DNA from: Atopobiaceae bacterium
GTDB taxonomy: Bacteria; Actinomycetota; Coriobacteriia; Coriobacteriales; Atopobiaceae
Reading direction: 5' to 3'
DNA: 64,000 nucleotides
NCBI GenBank assembly: GCA_017510785.1
Contig: JAFWMH010000024.1
Span: 62,001-126,000, forward strand
The translations under genes were made by a program, and so were the position numbers. Positions 27,719-36,776 of the stretch are shown here, one piece after another. Under the pieces are notes generated by a model. The model saw only the letters and a program-made list of their open reading frames with translations, was not told the DNA's origin and made no database searches. Each line of letters starts with the position of its first letter. The first letter of the stretch is position 1.

Positions 27719-28027
27719 ATGGGAACATTTAACGAAAGCGTATATGAGGTCGTACGTCAGATTCCCGCAGGTCGCGTGGCTACCTATGGCCAGGTGGCAC
27801 GCATGGTGGGCCGGCCCCGCAACGCCCGATTCGTGGGATTCGCACTGCACGTCAATCCCGAGCCCGGTGTAATTCCCTGCCACCGCGTGGTATTTAAGGA
27901 CGGATCGCTTGCTTCGGGCTTTGCTTTTGGGGGCGAGGGCGCACAGCGCAGCCTCCTCGAAGCCGAGGGCGTCGGCTTTTTGCCCGATGGGCGCGTCGAT
28001 ATGCAGCATTTTGCCTGGGAGGCATAG
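27719..28027 (+). CDS. MGMT-family O6-alkylguanine-DNA alkyltransferase (C-terminal domain only)
   Basis: A 102-residue protein consisting of the DNA-binding and active-site domain of O6-methylguanine-DNA methyltransferase. The acceptor cysteine is intact in VIPCHRVV (Cys54), and VATYGQVARMVG forms the helix-turn-helix. The size equals that of alkyltransferase-like (ATL) proteins, but those carry Trp at the Cys position, so this one may still act as a suicide repair enzyme. The N-terminal domain of Ogt/Ada is absent. The ATG follows GAGGAGCGAG. Confidence 0.85.
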   Translation: MGTFNESVYEVVRQIPAGRVATYGQVARMVGRPRNARFVGFALHVNPEPGVIPCHRVVFKDGSLASGFAFGGEGAQRSLLEAEGVGFLPDGRVDMQHFAWEA

Positions 28028-28039
28028 GCGCGTGAATAT

Positions 28040-28092
28040 GGGGATGCTCCCCGGACGTGCGTTTCGTTTCACGCACTTCCGGGGAGCATCCC
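28040..28092. terminator. 22-bp hairpin between MGMT gene and rpsA
   Basis: The arm 28041-28062 pairs with 28071-28092, with two mismatched bases and an 8-base loop. The genes converge here (ends at 28027 and 28116), so it can act on both. It shares the CCCCGG...CCGGGG core with the hairpin at 18271-18317. Confidence 0.65.
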
Positions 28093-28115
28093 TAAACTCT
28101 GCAAATTGTGAGAGA

Positions 28116-29303
28116 CTACTCGGCGTCCTCGGCCTCAGTCTCCTCGTCCTTGGCCTCGCTGGCATCGGAGCCATCGAGGGACTTAACCTCAACCTCGATG
28201 TTGAGGTCCTCAGCAGCAGACTTCATCGAGAGGGAGATGCGGCGGCGATCGAGGTCGATCTCCATAACCTTAACCTGGACGGTGTCGCCCACGGTGCATA
28301 CCTGCGACGGGGTATCGACGTGCTTGGCAGCCATCTCGGAGATGTGCACGAGGCCCTCGACGCCATCGCCAAGGTCCACGAATGCGCCGAACGAGACGAG
28401 CTTGGTTACGCTGCCCTCAACGATAACGCCCACGGGATACTTCTTAACGAGCGTGCGCCAAGGATCCTCGGTGGTTTGCTTAAGGCCGAGGGAGATGCGC
28501 TCGCGGTTAAGATCGACGTCAAGAACCTCAACCTCAACCTCTTGGCCGACCTTGACGACCTCGGAGGGATGGTTGACGTGGTTCCAGCTGAGCTCGGAGA
28601 TGTGAACCAGGCCGTCGATGCCGCCAAGGTCCACGAATGCGCCGAAGTCCACGATGGACGAAACGGTGCCCTTGAGGCGCATGCCCTTGCGGAGCTTGGA
28701 GAGAATCTCCTGACGCTCGGCACGACGAGCCTCCTCGAGTACCACGCGACGGGAAAGAACCACGTTGTTGCGGTTGCGATCCATCTCGATGACGCGAGCC
28801 TCGATGCGGGTGCCCAGGTACGCGGTAAGGTCCTTGACGCGGCGAAGGTCGACGAGCGACGCAGGCAGGAAGCCACGCAGGCCGATGTCGAGGATAAGAC
28901 CACCCTTGACGACCTCAATAACCTCGCCTTCCACGTTCTCGCCAGACTGGAAGCGCTCCTCGACGCGGTTCCACGCACGCTCGTACTCGGCGCGCTTCTT
29001 GGAGAGGATAAGACGGCCTTCCTTATCCTCCTTCTGCAGAACGAGAGCCTCGATTTGGTCGCTCAGCTCGACAACCTCAGACGGATCAACATCCTTCCGG
29101 ATGGAGAGCTCGCGTGCAGGAATGACGCCTTCGGACTTGTAGCCAATGTCCAGCAGGACTTCATCATGCTCGATCTTGACGACGGTGCCGGTGACGAGGT
29201 CGCCCTCGTCGAAGTCGGTAATTGTGCCGTCGATGAGCTGGTTCATCTCATCGTCGGACACATCGTCCAAAGAGAAAATGGACGAGTTTTGAATCTCACT
29301 CAT
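28116..29303 (-). CDS. rpsA: 30S ribosomal protein S1
   Basis: A 395-residue protein with four S1 (OB-fold) RNA-binding domains, roughly residues 30-95, 112-180, 195-265 and 280-350. The third and fourth show the classic [18 protein letters not shown] and [19 protein letters not shown]. The acidic tail is disordered. Four domains, in contrast to six in E. coli, is usual in Gram-positive bacteria. It delivers structured mRNAs to the ribosome. The ATG at 29303 has GAGAGGGG upstream. Confidence 0.94.
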   Translation of the reverse strand: MSEIQNSSIFSLDDVSDDEMNQLIDGTITDFDEGDLVTGTVVKIEHDEVLLDIGYKSEGVIPARELSIRKDVDPSEVVELSDQIEALVLQKEDKEGRLILSKKRAEYERAWNRVEERFQSGENVEGEVIEVVKGGLILDIGLRGFLPASLVDLRRVKDLTAYLGTRIEARVIEMDRNRNNVVLSRRVVLEEARRAERQEILSKLRKGMRLKGTVSSIVDFGAFVDLGGIDGLVHISELSWNHVNHPSEVVKVGQEVEVEVLDVDLNRERISLGLKQTTEDPWRTLVKKYPVGVIVEGSVTKLVSFGAFVDLGDGVEGLVHISEMAAKHVDTPSQVCTVGDTVQVKVMEIDLDRRRISLSMKSAAEDLNIEVEVKSLDGSDASEAKDEETEAEDAE

Positions 29304-29474
29304 TAAGTGGACCCCTCTCGAAACGGGGCCCCGGTCGTCATGATCGCTGCCAACAGATACGTAGAAGCCAACATGTACTCGGGGGCCTACAGATACAGTG
29401 CGTTCTCTAGGTTACGTTGCAAGCGCCGCAATTGCAAGCGAATTCTGCAAAGTAACGTCACAAACCACAAGCGA

Positions 29475-29499
29475 AGGGGCGGAAACGACTTCCGCCCCT
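29475..29499. terminator. hairpin downstream of the metallopeptidase gene
   Basis: AGGGGCGGAA (29475-29484) and TTCCGCCCCT (29490-29499) form a perfect 10-bp stem with a 5-base loop, 54 bases past the peptidase stop on the minus strand and upstream of rpsA. It separates the surface genes from rpsA. Confidence 0.6.
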
Positions 29500-29552
29500 G
29501 TCCCTACTGTACTCCGCCGACGCGATGGCCTCCCAATGGCCCTACTTCGTGC

Positions 29553-32063
29553 CTATACGGATTCATCGACTGGTTCGCAAGATGCGTCCGCAACAGGCTC
29601 CGTCTGCGTGGAGTCTTCGAATCCACTGCCAAGATCTATCGCCTCACCCGAGTTCTGTACACCCGCATCGGCCTGCATACCATCATCCACTTGTTCCTCG
29701 GTCGTCATCTGCTGGTCCTGCTGATTGTCATCGCCAGGCACCTGCTGCTGGCCTTCCGCATCGGTTGTAGCCGAATCTGCCTCTTTTTCGCCTTGCCCCG
29801 AGGTGTTGGCAGGCGCCTGCGTTGCGTTTTCCGCAGTCGTAGTCGGTTGCGCCGCAGATTTTGTCTCATCCCTCTTTGCCGTATCCGTCTTCTGCACGGC
29901 GGCAGCCTGCGTCGTGGTCTCCTTCGCAGCAGCCTCCTTCGTGCCGGCCTCCTTCGCGGCGGATTCCTTTGTGCCAGCAGTCCGCGTCGCAGCTCCCTTG
30001 GCGGCGGCGTCCTTTGCGGCGGTAGCACTCGCAACAGGTTCGTCCGATGCAGCAGCCACGGCGGCCTCGGGATCGGACTTGCCACCACCCGCATAAGCAA
30101 CGGAGTCGGGCACGGTGGAAGGAACTTCTCTGTTGGAAGCAACGATCTTGAGGTAGTCGGACTGCGTGTTCTTGGTGGGATCGAGCGGGGAATTGACGTC
30201 TATGTCCACCGGCAGAAGGATGGATCCGTTCGCATTGTTCTCGCGCCCGGGAAGGTTGCTCACATAGTTGAGGTAATTAAGATACATGCATACAAACACT
30301 GTCGAGTTCTCGTCACCATTCGTCGAATATGTAGCTTGGTCATTTGGGAGCCGCTCCAAGATGGGTCCCTTAATGAACTTGTTCGCAAAGTCGTCCGTAT
30401 CCTTATAGATTTTGGCACCAGAGGCATCGACGGGAGATATGTCTGCAATCACTTGGTCGAGGGTTTCGCCCTTATGCATTCGCTCCAAAATGCTGTTGAG
30501 TCCCATCCGGAGCCGATTTGTATCAACGTTCTCAAGCGTGCCGTTCTCAAAAATAAGAGAGGAGTATCCCGTGTTCTTGACGGAGGCCAGGTCCGCAAGG
30601 TACTTCACGGCCAAATTGCCACATACGTAGGCCGATGCCGTATTCCTAATCTCTTGACCGTTATTGTCCACGCCGCCATCGCAATTCACCAAATCGAAGT
30701 ACGCATTCTTACTATCCACCTTGCCATTGAGATAGCACTCCACAAGTGTGCTGACTGTAAAGTAATTCTGAATCTCGTCATTCTCGCCCATACGCAGGCC
30801 ATCGAAAAACTCCTTGTAAAACTGATAGTTGTGCTCTACCGCAGTAGCCGACCCCTCGATAAACCAAGTAGGAAAGTGCATCTTGGCGTAACGCTGCGTG
30901 ATTTCCTCACTAAGAAGCATGCCCTCGCTATCCAGAACGTAGTCGTTGGTGTTGGTCACGCCTGCCATGCCCGTACGGTTGTAGTCGTCCATCAGCGCAT
31001 GGAACAGCTCGTGGACTATGGTGTTCTCCAATTCGAGCACTTTGTCGCCATTTCGCATAAGCATAAACTTGCCCGTTGACTCGTCGCGAAGGGGGTCGCT
31101 TCCAGGAAACCGCGCCAAAAGGTCGTCCACATTAACGCCAATCATGTAGCAATACTTGTAGGCGTCCCCCGTTTTTACTGCATTGGCCGCCACATATGCG
31201 AGCGCGTCACGTGAGGCATCTTCGTGTTCCTTGATTCCGTCCTTGTCGCCCGTGTACCAGTACACGTACAAGCCAATTTGGGTGCCAATCTCCCCGTTCT
31301 CGGCCCCAGTTCGAAACGCCGGGAAGCTATTGAGCAGGTACTCGACCGCTTGGGGTTCCAGCGTGTTGATGATGAGGTTGAGAAGCCATTCGAGGTCCTC
31401 GTCGGAAAGTGCGTCCCTGGCGGTTTGCGCGCAGTAGATTTCGACCAACGAGCGTTGTTCGGCAGGCACCGTACCAGCCGGTGCCACGCCATCCTGAATG
31501 CCGTTGCCCTGCACCGCAGTCGCGTCGGCCGTGTTGTGGCCAGCGTTGGCCGCCGCCGATTCATTGCCCCGGCTCGCGGCAAAAAAGTCGCGGATAGAAG
31601 CAGGCAGGATGTACGTCACGCCCGTCGCGGCATTGTACACCGAAACGATTTCCTGACCACCAAACAGCTCCGTGAGCGAATCGGAGAGTCTTACCGCGTA
31701 GGCGTCCCCCTCGAGCTCGCACCCCTCCGGTACATAGAACGCAAGTGCCGGCAAATACGACCTGCCCTCCTCGGCCTGCGTTGCAAGCTGCAGATCGTCG
31801 GAAACCCACAGCACAGGAATGTCCCACGTAGCACCCTCGGCGGACGTTACAACGGCATCGCCATCGAGCTCCTGCCCCGCTGCCGGCGCGGAAACGCCAT
31901 CGATAACGAGGCCACTCACGGTGGAACCGCCATTACCCTGCGAGTGGTTTTCCACCTCCACGTTTGCGAGCAGCGCCAACGCAGGCGCGGGCATACACAC
32001 CGAAAGAGCCATTACGGCCGATAGTGTGCAGGCAATAATTCGGTCAACAACGCGATGCCTCAT
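29553..32063 (-). CDS. secreted HExxH zinc metallopeptidase with low-complexity tail
   Basis: An 836-residue exported protein. The signal peptide (residues 1-30, ending PAPALA) is followed by a beta-rich N-terminal region. The gluzincin-type site is VHELFHALMDDY (His351, Glu352, His355), with a probable third zinc ligand in WFIEGSATAVE (Glu403). A polar Ala/Thr/Lys/Gln-rich tail from about residue 675 to the end could span the wall. No LPXTG or TM anchor is seen, so it may be released or held non-covalently. The ATG at 32063 follows GGAGGGTGA; the longer frame upstream was rejected because the signal peptide fits this start. The substrate is unknown; host or surface glycoproteins are possible. 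Confidence 0.82.
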   Translation of the reverse strand: MRHRVVDRIIACTLSAVMALSVCMPAPALALLANVEVENHSQGNGGSTVSGLVIDGVSAPAAGQELDGDAVVTSAEGATWDIPVLWVSDDLQLATQAEEGRSYLPALAFYVPEGCELEGDAYAVRLSDSLTELFGGQEIVSVYNAATGVTYILPASIRDFFAASRGNESAAANAGHNTADATAVQGNGIQDGVAPAGTVPAEQRSLVEIYCAQTARDALSDEDLEWLLNLIINTLEPQAVEYLLNSFPAFRTGAENGEIGTQIGLYVYWYTGDKDGIKEHEDASRDALAYVAANAVKTGDAYKYCYMIGVNVDDLLARFPGSDPLRDESTGKFMLMRNGDKVLELENTIVHELFHALMDDYNRTGMAGVTNTNDYVLDSEGMLLSEEITQRYAKMHFPTWFIEGSATAVEHNYQFYKEFFDGLRMGENDEIQNYFTVSTLVECYLNGKVDSKNAYFDLVNCDGGVDNNGQEIRNTASAYVCGNLAVKYLADLASVKNTGYSSLIFENGTLENVDTNRLRMGLNSILERMHKGETLDQVIADISPVDASGAKIYKDTDDFANKFIKGPILERLPNDQATYSTNGDENSTVFVCMYLNYLNYVSNLPGRENNANGSILLPVDIDVNSPLDPTKNTQSDYLKIVASNREVPSTVPDSVAYAGGGKSDPEAAVAAASDEPVASATAAKDAAAKGAATRTAGTKESAAKEAGTKEAAAKETTTQAAAVQKTDTAKRDETKSAAQPTTTAENATQAPANTSGQGEKEADSATTDAEGQQQVPGDDNQQDQQMTTEEQVDDGMQADAGVQNSGEAIDLGSGFEDSTQTEPVADASCEPVDESV

Positions 32064-32203
32064 AGAATCACCCTCCAAGACTCTGTACTGTTGGCATTTG
32101 TTAGGGCTACTGTACATCACGGAAGAGGGCAACATGCGATAAAGATTCAGCAGAATCCCCATGGTGGCCAAGAGTGGACCTGCCATACCCTCACATACGA
32201 TTG

Positions 32204-32229
32204 CGGGCCGCGGCTTACGCCACGGCCCG
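32204..32229. terminator. hairpin between the ChW/MBG gene and the peptidase gene
   Basis: CGGGCCG (32204-32210) and CGGCCCG (32223-32229) form a short GC stem about 90 bases past the stop of the 32315-34879 gene on the minus strand. No T-run is seen; weak support. Confidence 0.4.
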
Positions 32230-32314
32230 TCAACGTGCGGTTCCTATTGATGCGACACCTCGAGCAATCACATTCGTATCACAGAATACGAGACTGCTCG
32301 CGCATGCCGGGCGA

Positions 32315-34879
32315 TTACCTCCTGATGAAGGCCTTGCCGTAGGCCTGCGTGGCGCCCTTGAAGGTCTTGGCGGGGGCCTTGGCACCCTTCCTCACAAGCA
32401 CAACCTGGACGGCCTCGGCGCGCAGCGACATGCCTTCGGTTCCCGCCTTCTCGCCGTTCTTGGCCCAAGTCAGCCAGCCGTAGCGCTGGGAGTGCACGCG
32501 GTAGTACACGTCGAACTGCTTCGCCATGTCGCCGTAGAGGCGGATCTGCACGGCCTCGAGCCTCTTGGACTGGCCGACGGTGCCGCACGTCTTGCCGTCG
32601 CGAGCCCAAGACGTCTCCCAACCCGCGCCCTGCACGTGGCCGCGGTACTCGATGCCGCCCCTGACGTCCGACTTGGCAAGCGTGAGCGCGAGGGCCTCCA
32701 TGCGCAGCGACCTCCCGGTGGTTCCGGCTATGACCCCCGCCTGGGTGGGCTCGGCCCAGCCGCTCCCCTGAACGTGGGCGCGGGCACCGGTGGCGGGCAC
32801 GGCGGGCTCGGCCTTGGCGATTGTCGCCTTCACGCTCTTCGCGGCGCTGTCCTTGTGGTTGGCGTCGCCTGCGACCTTGTACCACACGGTGTAGGTCCCG
32901 GCCTTCGTGGCCTTGGGCACGGACGCAGAGTAGCTCTTGCCGTCGAGCGAGTAACGCATCGCGCCACCCGACGCCTTGCCCGCGCTCGCGAGCGCCTGCG
33001 CCTTACCGTTGTACTTCAGGCTCTTGCCCTTGGGGGCAACCGTCACGGACGCGGCCGCCTTGGCGATCGTCGCCTTCACGCTCTTCGCGGCGCTGTCCTT
33101 GTGGTTGGCGTCTCCCGCGACCTTGTACCACACGGTGTAGGTCCCGGCTTTCGTGGCCTTGGGCACGGACGCAGAGTAGCTCTTGCCGTCGAGCGAGTAC
33201 CACATCGCGCCACCCGACGCCTTGCCCGCGCTCGCGAGCTCCTGCGCCTTGCCGTTGTAGGTAAGCGACTTCGCCTGGGGCGCCGTGACTACGGGGTCGG
33301 CCTTGGCGATGGTCGCCTCCACGCACGCGGGCTCGGAGTCGCCGTGCGCCGCGTCGCCGACGGCCATATACCACACGTAGTAGGTCCCTGCGTCGGTGCC
33401 GGATGGGACGGACTCCCCCCAGCCACCCGTCGGGGCGGTCTTCGCATCCCCGCCCAGGGCGTAGGCCATCGTGCCGCCCTCGGCCTCGCCCGCGCTCGCA
33501 AGCTCCTGCGCCTTGCCGTTGTAGGTAAGCGACTTCGCCTGGGGCGCCGTCGTGACGACCGCCGCCTGCACAGCGGGGAACTGGACCTTCCGGTGCGCGA
33601 GCGTCTGCCCTACGTCGCTCACGTCGATGGCCTCCTTGCCCTCGTTGCCCTCGACGTCCGACCAGCCGGTGCCGGGGACGGCGTTCTTGACGCTTACGTC
33701 CCCGTGGAAGGCACCGCCGGCGCCCGAGGAGACGAAGGAGACGACACCGTCCCCTACGTACACACCCTCGGGACTGGTATAAATGCCAAAGCACTCTTCG
33801 CCCGTGGCGCTGGCCACGACCTCGCCACCGGTGATGGAGAGGCCGGGGATTCCGCGCGCTATTGCGGAGATGCCCCAGTTCTTGCCCGTGGCGAGAACCT
33901 TGCCGTCGGTGATGGAGACGCCCCCGCTGGCATCGATGCCATAGTTCCCGCCGGCGGCGACCACAGTGGCGTCGCCGCCGATCGTCACCGCGGAGCTCGC
34001 CTTGATGCCCGCTCCGTTCGACACATCGCTGGCGCGGGCCTCCACAATGGCACTGCCGCCGACCGTCACGCGGCCCCTGTCTTCGGAGCCGTAGGCCGCA
34101 ATACCGTCTTGTTGGCCGCGTGCGGTAACGGTGCCGCCGTCGATTGTCACTTCGCCGGCGCTACCGCTCCAGCCAGTGACTGTGACGCCCGTGTGCAGCG
34201 TGTTGGAGGTGTCCAAGCTGCCATCGCCCTCGATGGTCAGGTTCCCTCCAAAGACCGCGACGCCGTACCAACGGCCATCCTGATCACCCGTCTTTTTGAC
34301 CTCGTTAGTACCCTTAAGCTCAATCGTCAGGTCCTGCTCGGCGAAAATCGCGGCGCGTTCCGATTCCCCACATTGGTACCCGTCGGCGTTGCTGTAGCCG
34401 TTCAGCGTCAGCGTACTGGTCTCAACGTCGAAACTCGCCTGATTGCCGCCGTCGATGTTGCTCGCGTTGGCGCTCGTCACCTGCGTGCCGCCTACCCAAA
34501 CGGGGTACTTTACGGCATCCGGCTTGAAGGTAAAGTAGCAGTTTGCATTTCCCACCGTACATTCAATAACCTCATATCGTCCTCCGCTGAGCGTGAAGGT
34601 GTCACCCGCTGGAACCCCTGTATAACCCATTTGAACAACTTCATCAGAAATTATAGCGTATACACCTTTGCCATTCGTGCCAGTGATGTCGTTAGTGATG
34701 GCCACGTCCGAGCTCGACGCGTCGATGACCCGGTTCATTGTCAGCCCACTGAAGACCAAGGACCCGTCGCGCGCCAGCGCCACCGTGCTCGTGCCTGGCA
34801 GTAGGCCCAACACCATCCCTAGCGCGAACAGGAGCGCTATCGCCGTTCCTCCCCGCAACCATAATTTCATCCTTGACAT
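32315..34879 (-). CDS. secreted surface protein with right-handed-repeat-like region, MBG-like repeats and ChW repeats
   Basis: An 854-residue exported protein. After a signal peptide (about 1-38) comes a Gly/Val/Thr-rich repetitive region (about 60-420) with short strands such as GGDATVVAAGGNYGI, suggestive of a beta-helix. Three units of about 85-90 residues starting APQAKSLTYNGKAQEL or APKGKSLKYNGKAQAL follow; the last two are nearly identical. At the C-terminus are three ChW repeats (GHVQGAGWETSW, HSQRYGWLTWAKNGEKAGTEG), domains linked to surface attachment in clostridia and relatives. The ATG at 34879 has GGGAGGAG upstream. It is probably an adhesin or surface-layer component; no enzyme motif is seen. 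Confidence 0.82.
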   Translation of the reverse strand: MSRMKLWLRGGTAIALLFALGMVLGLLPGTSTVALARDGSLVFSGLTMNRVIDASSSDVAITNDITGTNGKGVYAIISDEVVQMGYTGVPAGDTFTLSGGRYEVIECTVGNANCYFTFKPDAVKYPVWVGGTQVTSANASNIDGGNQASFDVETSTLTLNGYSNADGYQCGESERAAIFAEQDLTIELKGTNEVKKTGDQDGRWYGVAVFGGNLTIEGDGSLDTSNTLHTGVTVTGWSGSAGEVTIDGGTVTARGQQDGIAAYGSEDRGRVTVGGSAIVEARASDVSNGAGIKASSAVTIGGDATVVAAGGNYGIDASGGVSITDGKVLATGKNWGISAIARGIPGLSITGGEVVASATGEECFGIYTSPEGVYVGDGVVSFVSSGAGGAFHGDVSVKNAVPGTGWSDVEGNEGKEAIDVSDVGQTLAHRKVQFPAVQAAVVTTAPQAKSLTYNGKAQELASAGEAEGGTMAYALGGDAKTAPTGGWGESVPSGTDAGTYYVWYMAVGDAAHGDSEPACVEATIAKADPVVTAPQAKSLTYNGKAQELASAGKASGGAMWYSLDGKSYSASVPKATKAGTYTVWYKVAGDANHKDSAAKSVKATIAKAAASVTVAPKGKSLKYNGKAQALASAGKASGGAMRYSLDGKSYSASVPKATKAGTYTVWYKVAGDANHKDSAAKSVKATIAKAEPAVPATGARAHVQGSGWAEPTQAGVIAGTTGRSLRMEALALTLAKSDVRGGIEYRGHVQGAGWETSWARDGKTCGTVGQSKRLEAVQIRLYGDMAKQFDVYYRVHSQRYGWLTWAKNGEKAGTEGMSLRAEAVQVVLVRKGAKAPAKTFKGATQAYGKAFIRR

Positions 34880-35147
34880 AGCTACTCCTCCCATACGCAT
34901 TGTGCACGTGATTACTCATTTAGAATAGGTGTCTTTCGGTGCGCCCGCCAAGGGAGGGTCCCAGATTATCAGCCCCCGTACCGCAAGCGGTTGAATCCGG
35001 GAATCCAGCGGCAGTTCTCCTAGAGGACGATGGCCGTGTTAGCACGAGGGAGGGCACGGTCCATCGCCCTGCGATGGATGTACCACGAAGGAGGCCACCC
35101 TTTGTGGCACACGAGTTTGTTTTCTCAGATGCTTGTTTTCTCAGATG

Positions 35148-35690
35148 CTACAACAGTCTGTGTTCAAAGCGACCATTATCGTAAAGGCCATAGCTCGCGC
35201 TGCCGTCCTTGGGAATGCCGACGCTTCCCGGATTGAAGAGCAGCACGCCCGGCTGTGCAGCGCTTTGCTCGTTTACCTTGATGTGCGTGTGCCCGTAAAC
35301 GAGCGCGTCACCGTTAGCTAGCGCAGGCGGGTTGTTCACGCTGTTGTGCAAGCCCGGACCCCACACGTGGCCATGGGTGAGGAAGAGCGTACGCCCCGTC
35401 TCCGGGTCGAACAGCGCGTTGTACGTCGCCATGCAGGGAAACGAGAGAACCATTTGATCCACCTCGGCCTCGCAGTTGCCCCGAACGGCGATTATTAGTG
35501 TCGCACGCTCGTTCAGCATCTCGATGACGCGCTTGGGAGCGTAGTCGGCGGGCAGGTCGTTACGCGGCCCGTGATAGAGCAAGTCACCCAACAGGACAAG
35601 CCTATCCGGACGCTCGGCATCAACCGCCTGCATGAGCCGTTCGCACGCGTCAGCCGCACCGTGTATATCGGAAGCAATGACGAGTCTCAT
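35148..35690 (-). CDS. yfcE: YfcE/MJ0936-type metallophosphoesterase
   Basis: A 180-residue calcineurin-like phosphodiesterase. Metal-binding motifs are complete: DIHG (residues 8-11), GDLLYHGPRND, RGNCE, LTHGH and GHTH. The length and the DLLYHGPRN segment match the YfcE subfamily, which hydrolyses model phosphodiesters; the cellular substrate is unknown. The ATG follows GGGAGGAAAAG closely. The gene sits between surface-protein genes and looks like an ordinary housekeeping insertion in the island. Confidence 0.9.
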   Translation of the reverse strand: MRLVIASDIHGAADACERLMQAVDAERPDRLVLLGDLLYHGPRNDLPADYAPKRVIEMLNERATLIIAVRGNCEAEVDQMVLSFPCMATYNALFDPETGRTLFLTHGHVWGPGLHNSVNNPPALANGDALVYGHTHIKVNEQSAAQPGVLLFNPGSVGIPKDGSASYGLYDNGRFEHRLL

Positions 35691-35813
35691 CTTTTCCTCC
35701 CTTTTGGCTGCCCTCTAGCCGCAATCGCGGGGAAAGGACGCATGTGAGCATACCGCATCGACGTCTCACGAGCATGTCGCAGGATCAGCGGTGCACTTTG
35801 GTAAACAGGATCA

Positions 35814-35996
35814 TTACGATCGTTTGACTGCCCAGCCAACTACCCAGTCTATCACATTGGGCGGCAGCCACGTCTTCAACGCTCGCACCGCGTAAAGGCC
35901 ATGCGTGCTGTGGCCTGCGCTGTGGCCTGCGCTGTGTCCTCTGCACAGTAAGAGTTCTTCTGCTTGAAGACGGCGAGGGTCGAAGAAATCGGTCAC
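35814..35996 (-). pseudogene. possible C-terminal remnant of a short-chain dehydrogenase
   Basis: A 60-residue open frame ending LKTWLPPNVIDWVVGWAVKR, which is reminiscent of the C-terminus of short-chain dehydrogenases. There is no ribosome site and the rest of the enzyme is missing. A 12-base direct repeat (35908-35931) inside it encodes repeated GHSA. It may also be a chance frame. Confidence 0.2.
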
Positions 35997-36707
35997 TTTC
36001 TTTCACGGATATGATCCCCAAGATGCTTCACAACTTGCGCGGTAGTGAGAGTCCCGAATCTTCCGTCCTAGCCGGCCTGCCCAGGCCTAGTTTGCCCTGC
36101 CCAGACTCAGGTTTGCCCAATCTGCACCGCCCCGCCCCGCTTGCCTATACCGAGGGCGAGTCGCTAGTGTACATTCTGCCGTACAACTTTTGTGCATATG
36201 GGCATCTACCTGCGCTTTTGTTCATCAAAGCTTTTCGGTGGGTGGCAGAATGTACACATGGACCGAGCCGCCTCGCCCGACCGTACGCTCGGGCCGGGCG
36301 AGGCGCCCGGACGTCACCGTTCGACTGGGGCCCGACCGCACGGGCGCCCCACAGGCAACCAATCCCGAGGCCACGAAGCATCTTGGGGAGCATATTCGCG
36401 GATTTGCCAGCAAACCAAAGCCGTGGACGAACTTGTCAGCCCATCAAAGCGTGCCGATGCGCGGAATCGCGCCCGGAACGCCCGTCAGCCTGCGGTCGCG
36501 AGGCGTCTTGGGAAGCATTTCGCGCGGTTCGGCGACCGACGCGACTCGCGCACCAGGGAGGATGTCGCAGGTGGGACTGCGCGCCGCGGGGGCACAGGCA
36601 GGACTGCGCGCCGCGGGGGACGCAGGTTGGATTCCGGCCGCCGGGATGCGCGGGTAGGACTTCGGCCGCCAAGGGCCGCAATTCACGCGTCGGGACGGAG
36701 CGCGAAG
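35997..36707. other. 1-kb gene-poor stretch (35691-36707) with repeats, probably decayed
   Basis: No supported gene lies between 35691 and the terminator at 36709. Contents: the inverted repeat at 36167-36257, a 27-base direct duplication starting GGACTGCGCGCCGCGGGGG (36574 and 36601), and two diverged copies of a segment with CTTGGGGAGCAT/CTTGGGAAGCAT (36371-36415 and 36496-36535). Frames open on either strand lack ribosome sites and look like composition-driven shadows. The pattern fits erosion of former genes. Confidence 0.6.
36167..36257. repeat. 14-bp perfect inverted repeat with 63-base spacer
   Basis: GTGTACATTCTGCC (36167-36180) and GGCAGAATGTACAC (36244-36257) are exact complements. 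The spacer carries no obvious gene. It could be the ends of a tiny degenerate element or a folded RNA. Confidence 0.6.
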
Positions 36708-36708
36708 A

Positions 36709-36756
36709 CAAAAAGGAACGCGGGCCGCCAGCAGGACACTCCCCCCGGCGGCCCGC
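36709..36756 (-). terminator. intrinsic terminator of the truncated MBG gene
   Basis: GCGGGCCGCC (36720-36729) pairs with GGCGGCCCGC (36747-36756); read on the minus strand the stem is followed by GTTCCTTTTTG. It lies 20 bases after the stop at 36777. One of the few hairpins here with a good U-tract. Confidence 0.75.
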
Positions 36757-36776
36757 AGTCAGGGCTTTCCCGAGCG

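Noticed and set aside
27719..28027. Alkyltransferase-like (ATL) protein
   Set aside because: The active-site Cys of PCHR is present, while ATL proteins have Trp there.
29307..31079. 590-residue open frame on the plus strand
   Set aside because: Antisense of the metallopeptidase gene; the low-complexity tail leaves the opposite frame open.
32174..34804. 876-residue open frame on the plus strand
   Set aside because: Exact antisense of the repeat-rich MBG/ChW gene; its Arg/Gly/Leu/His repeats mirror the real repeats.
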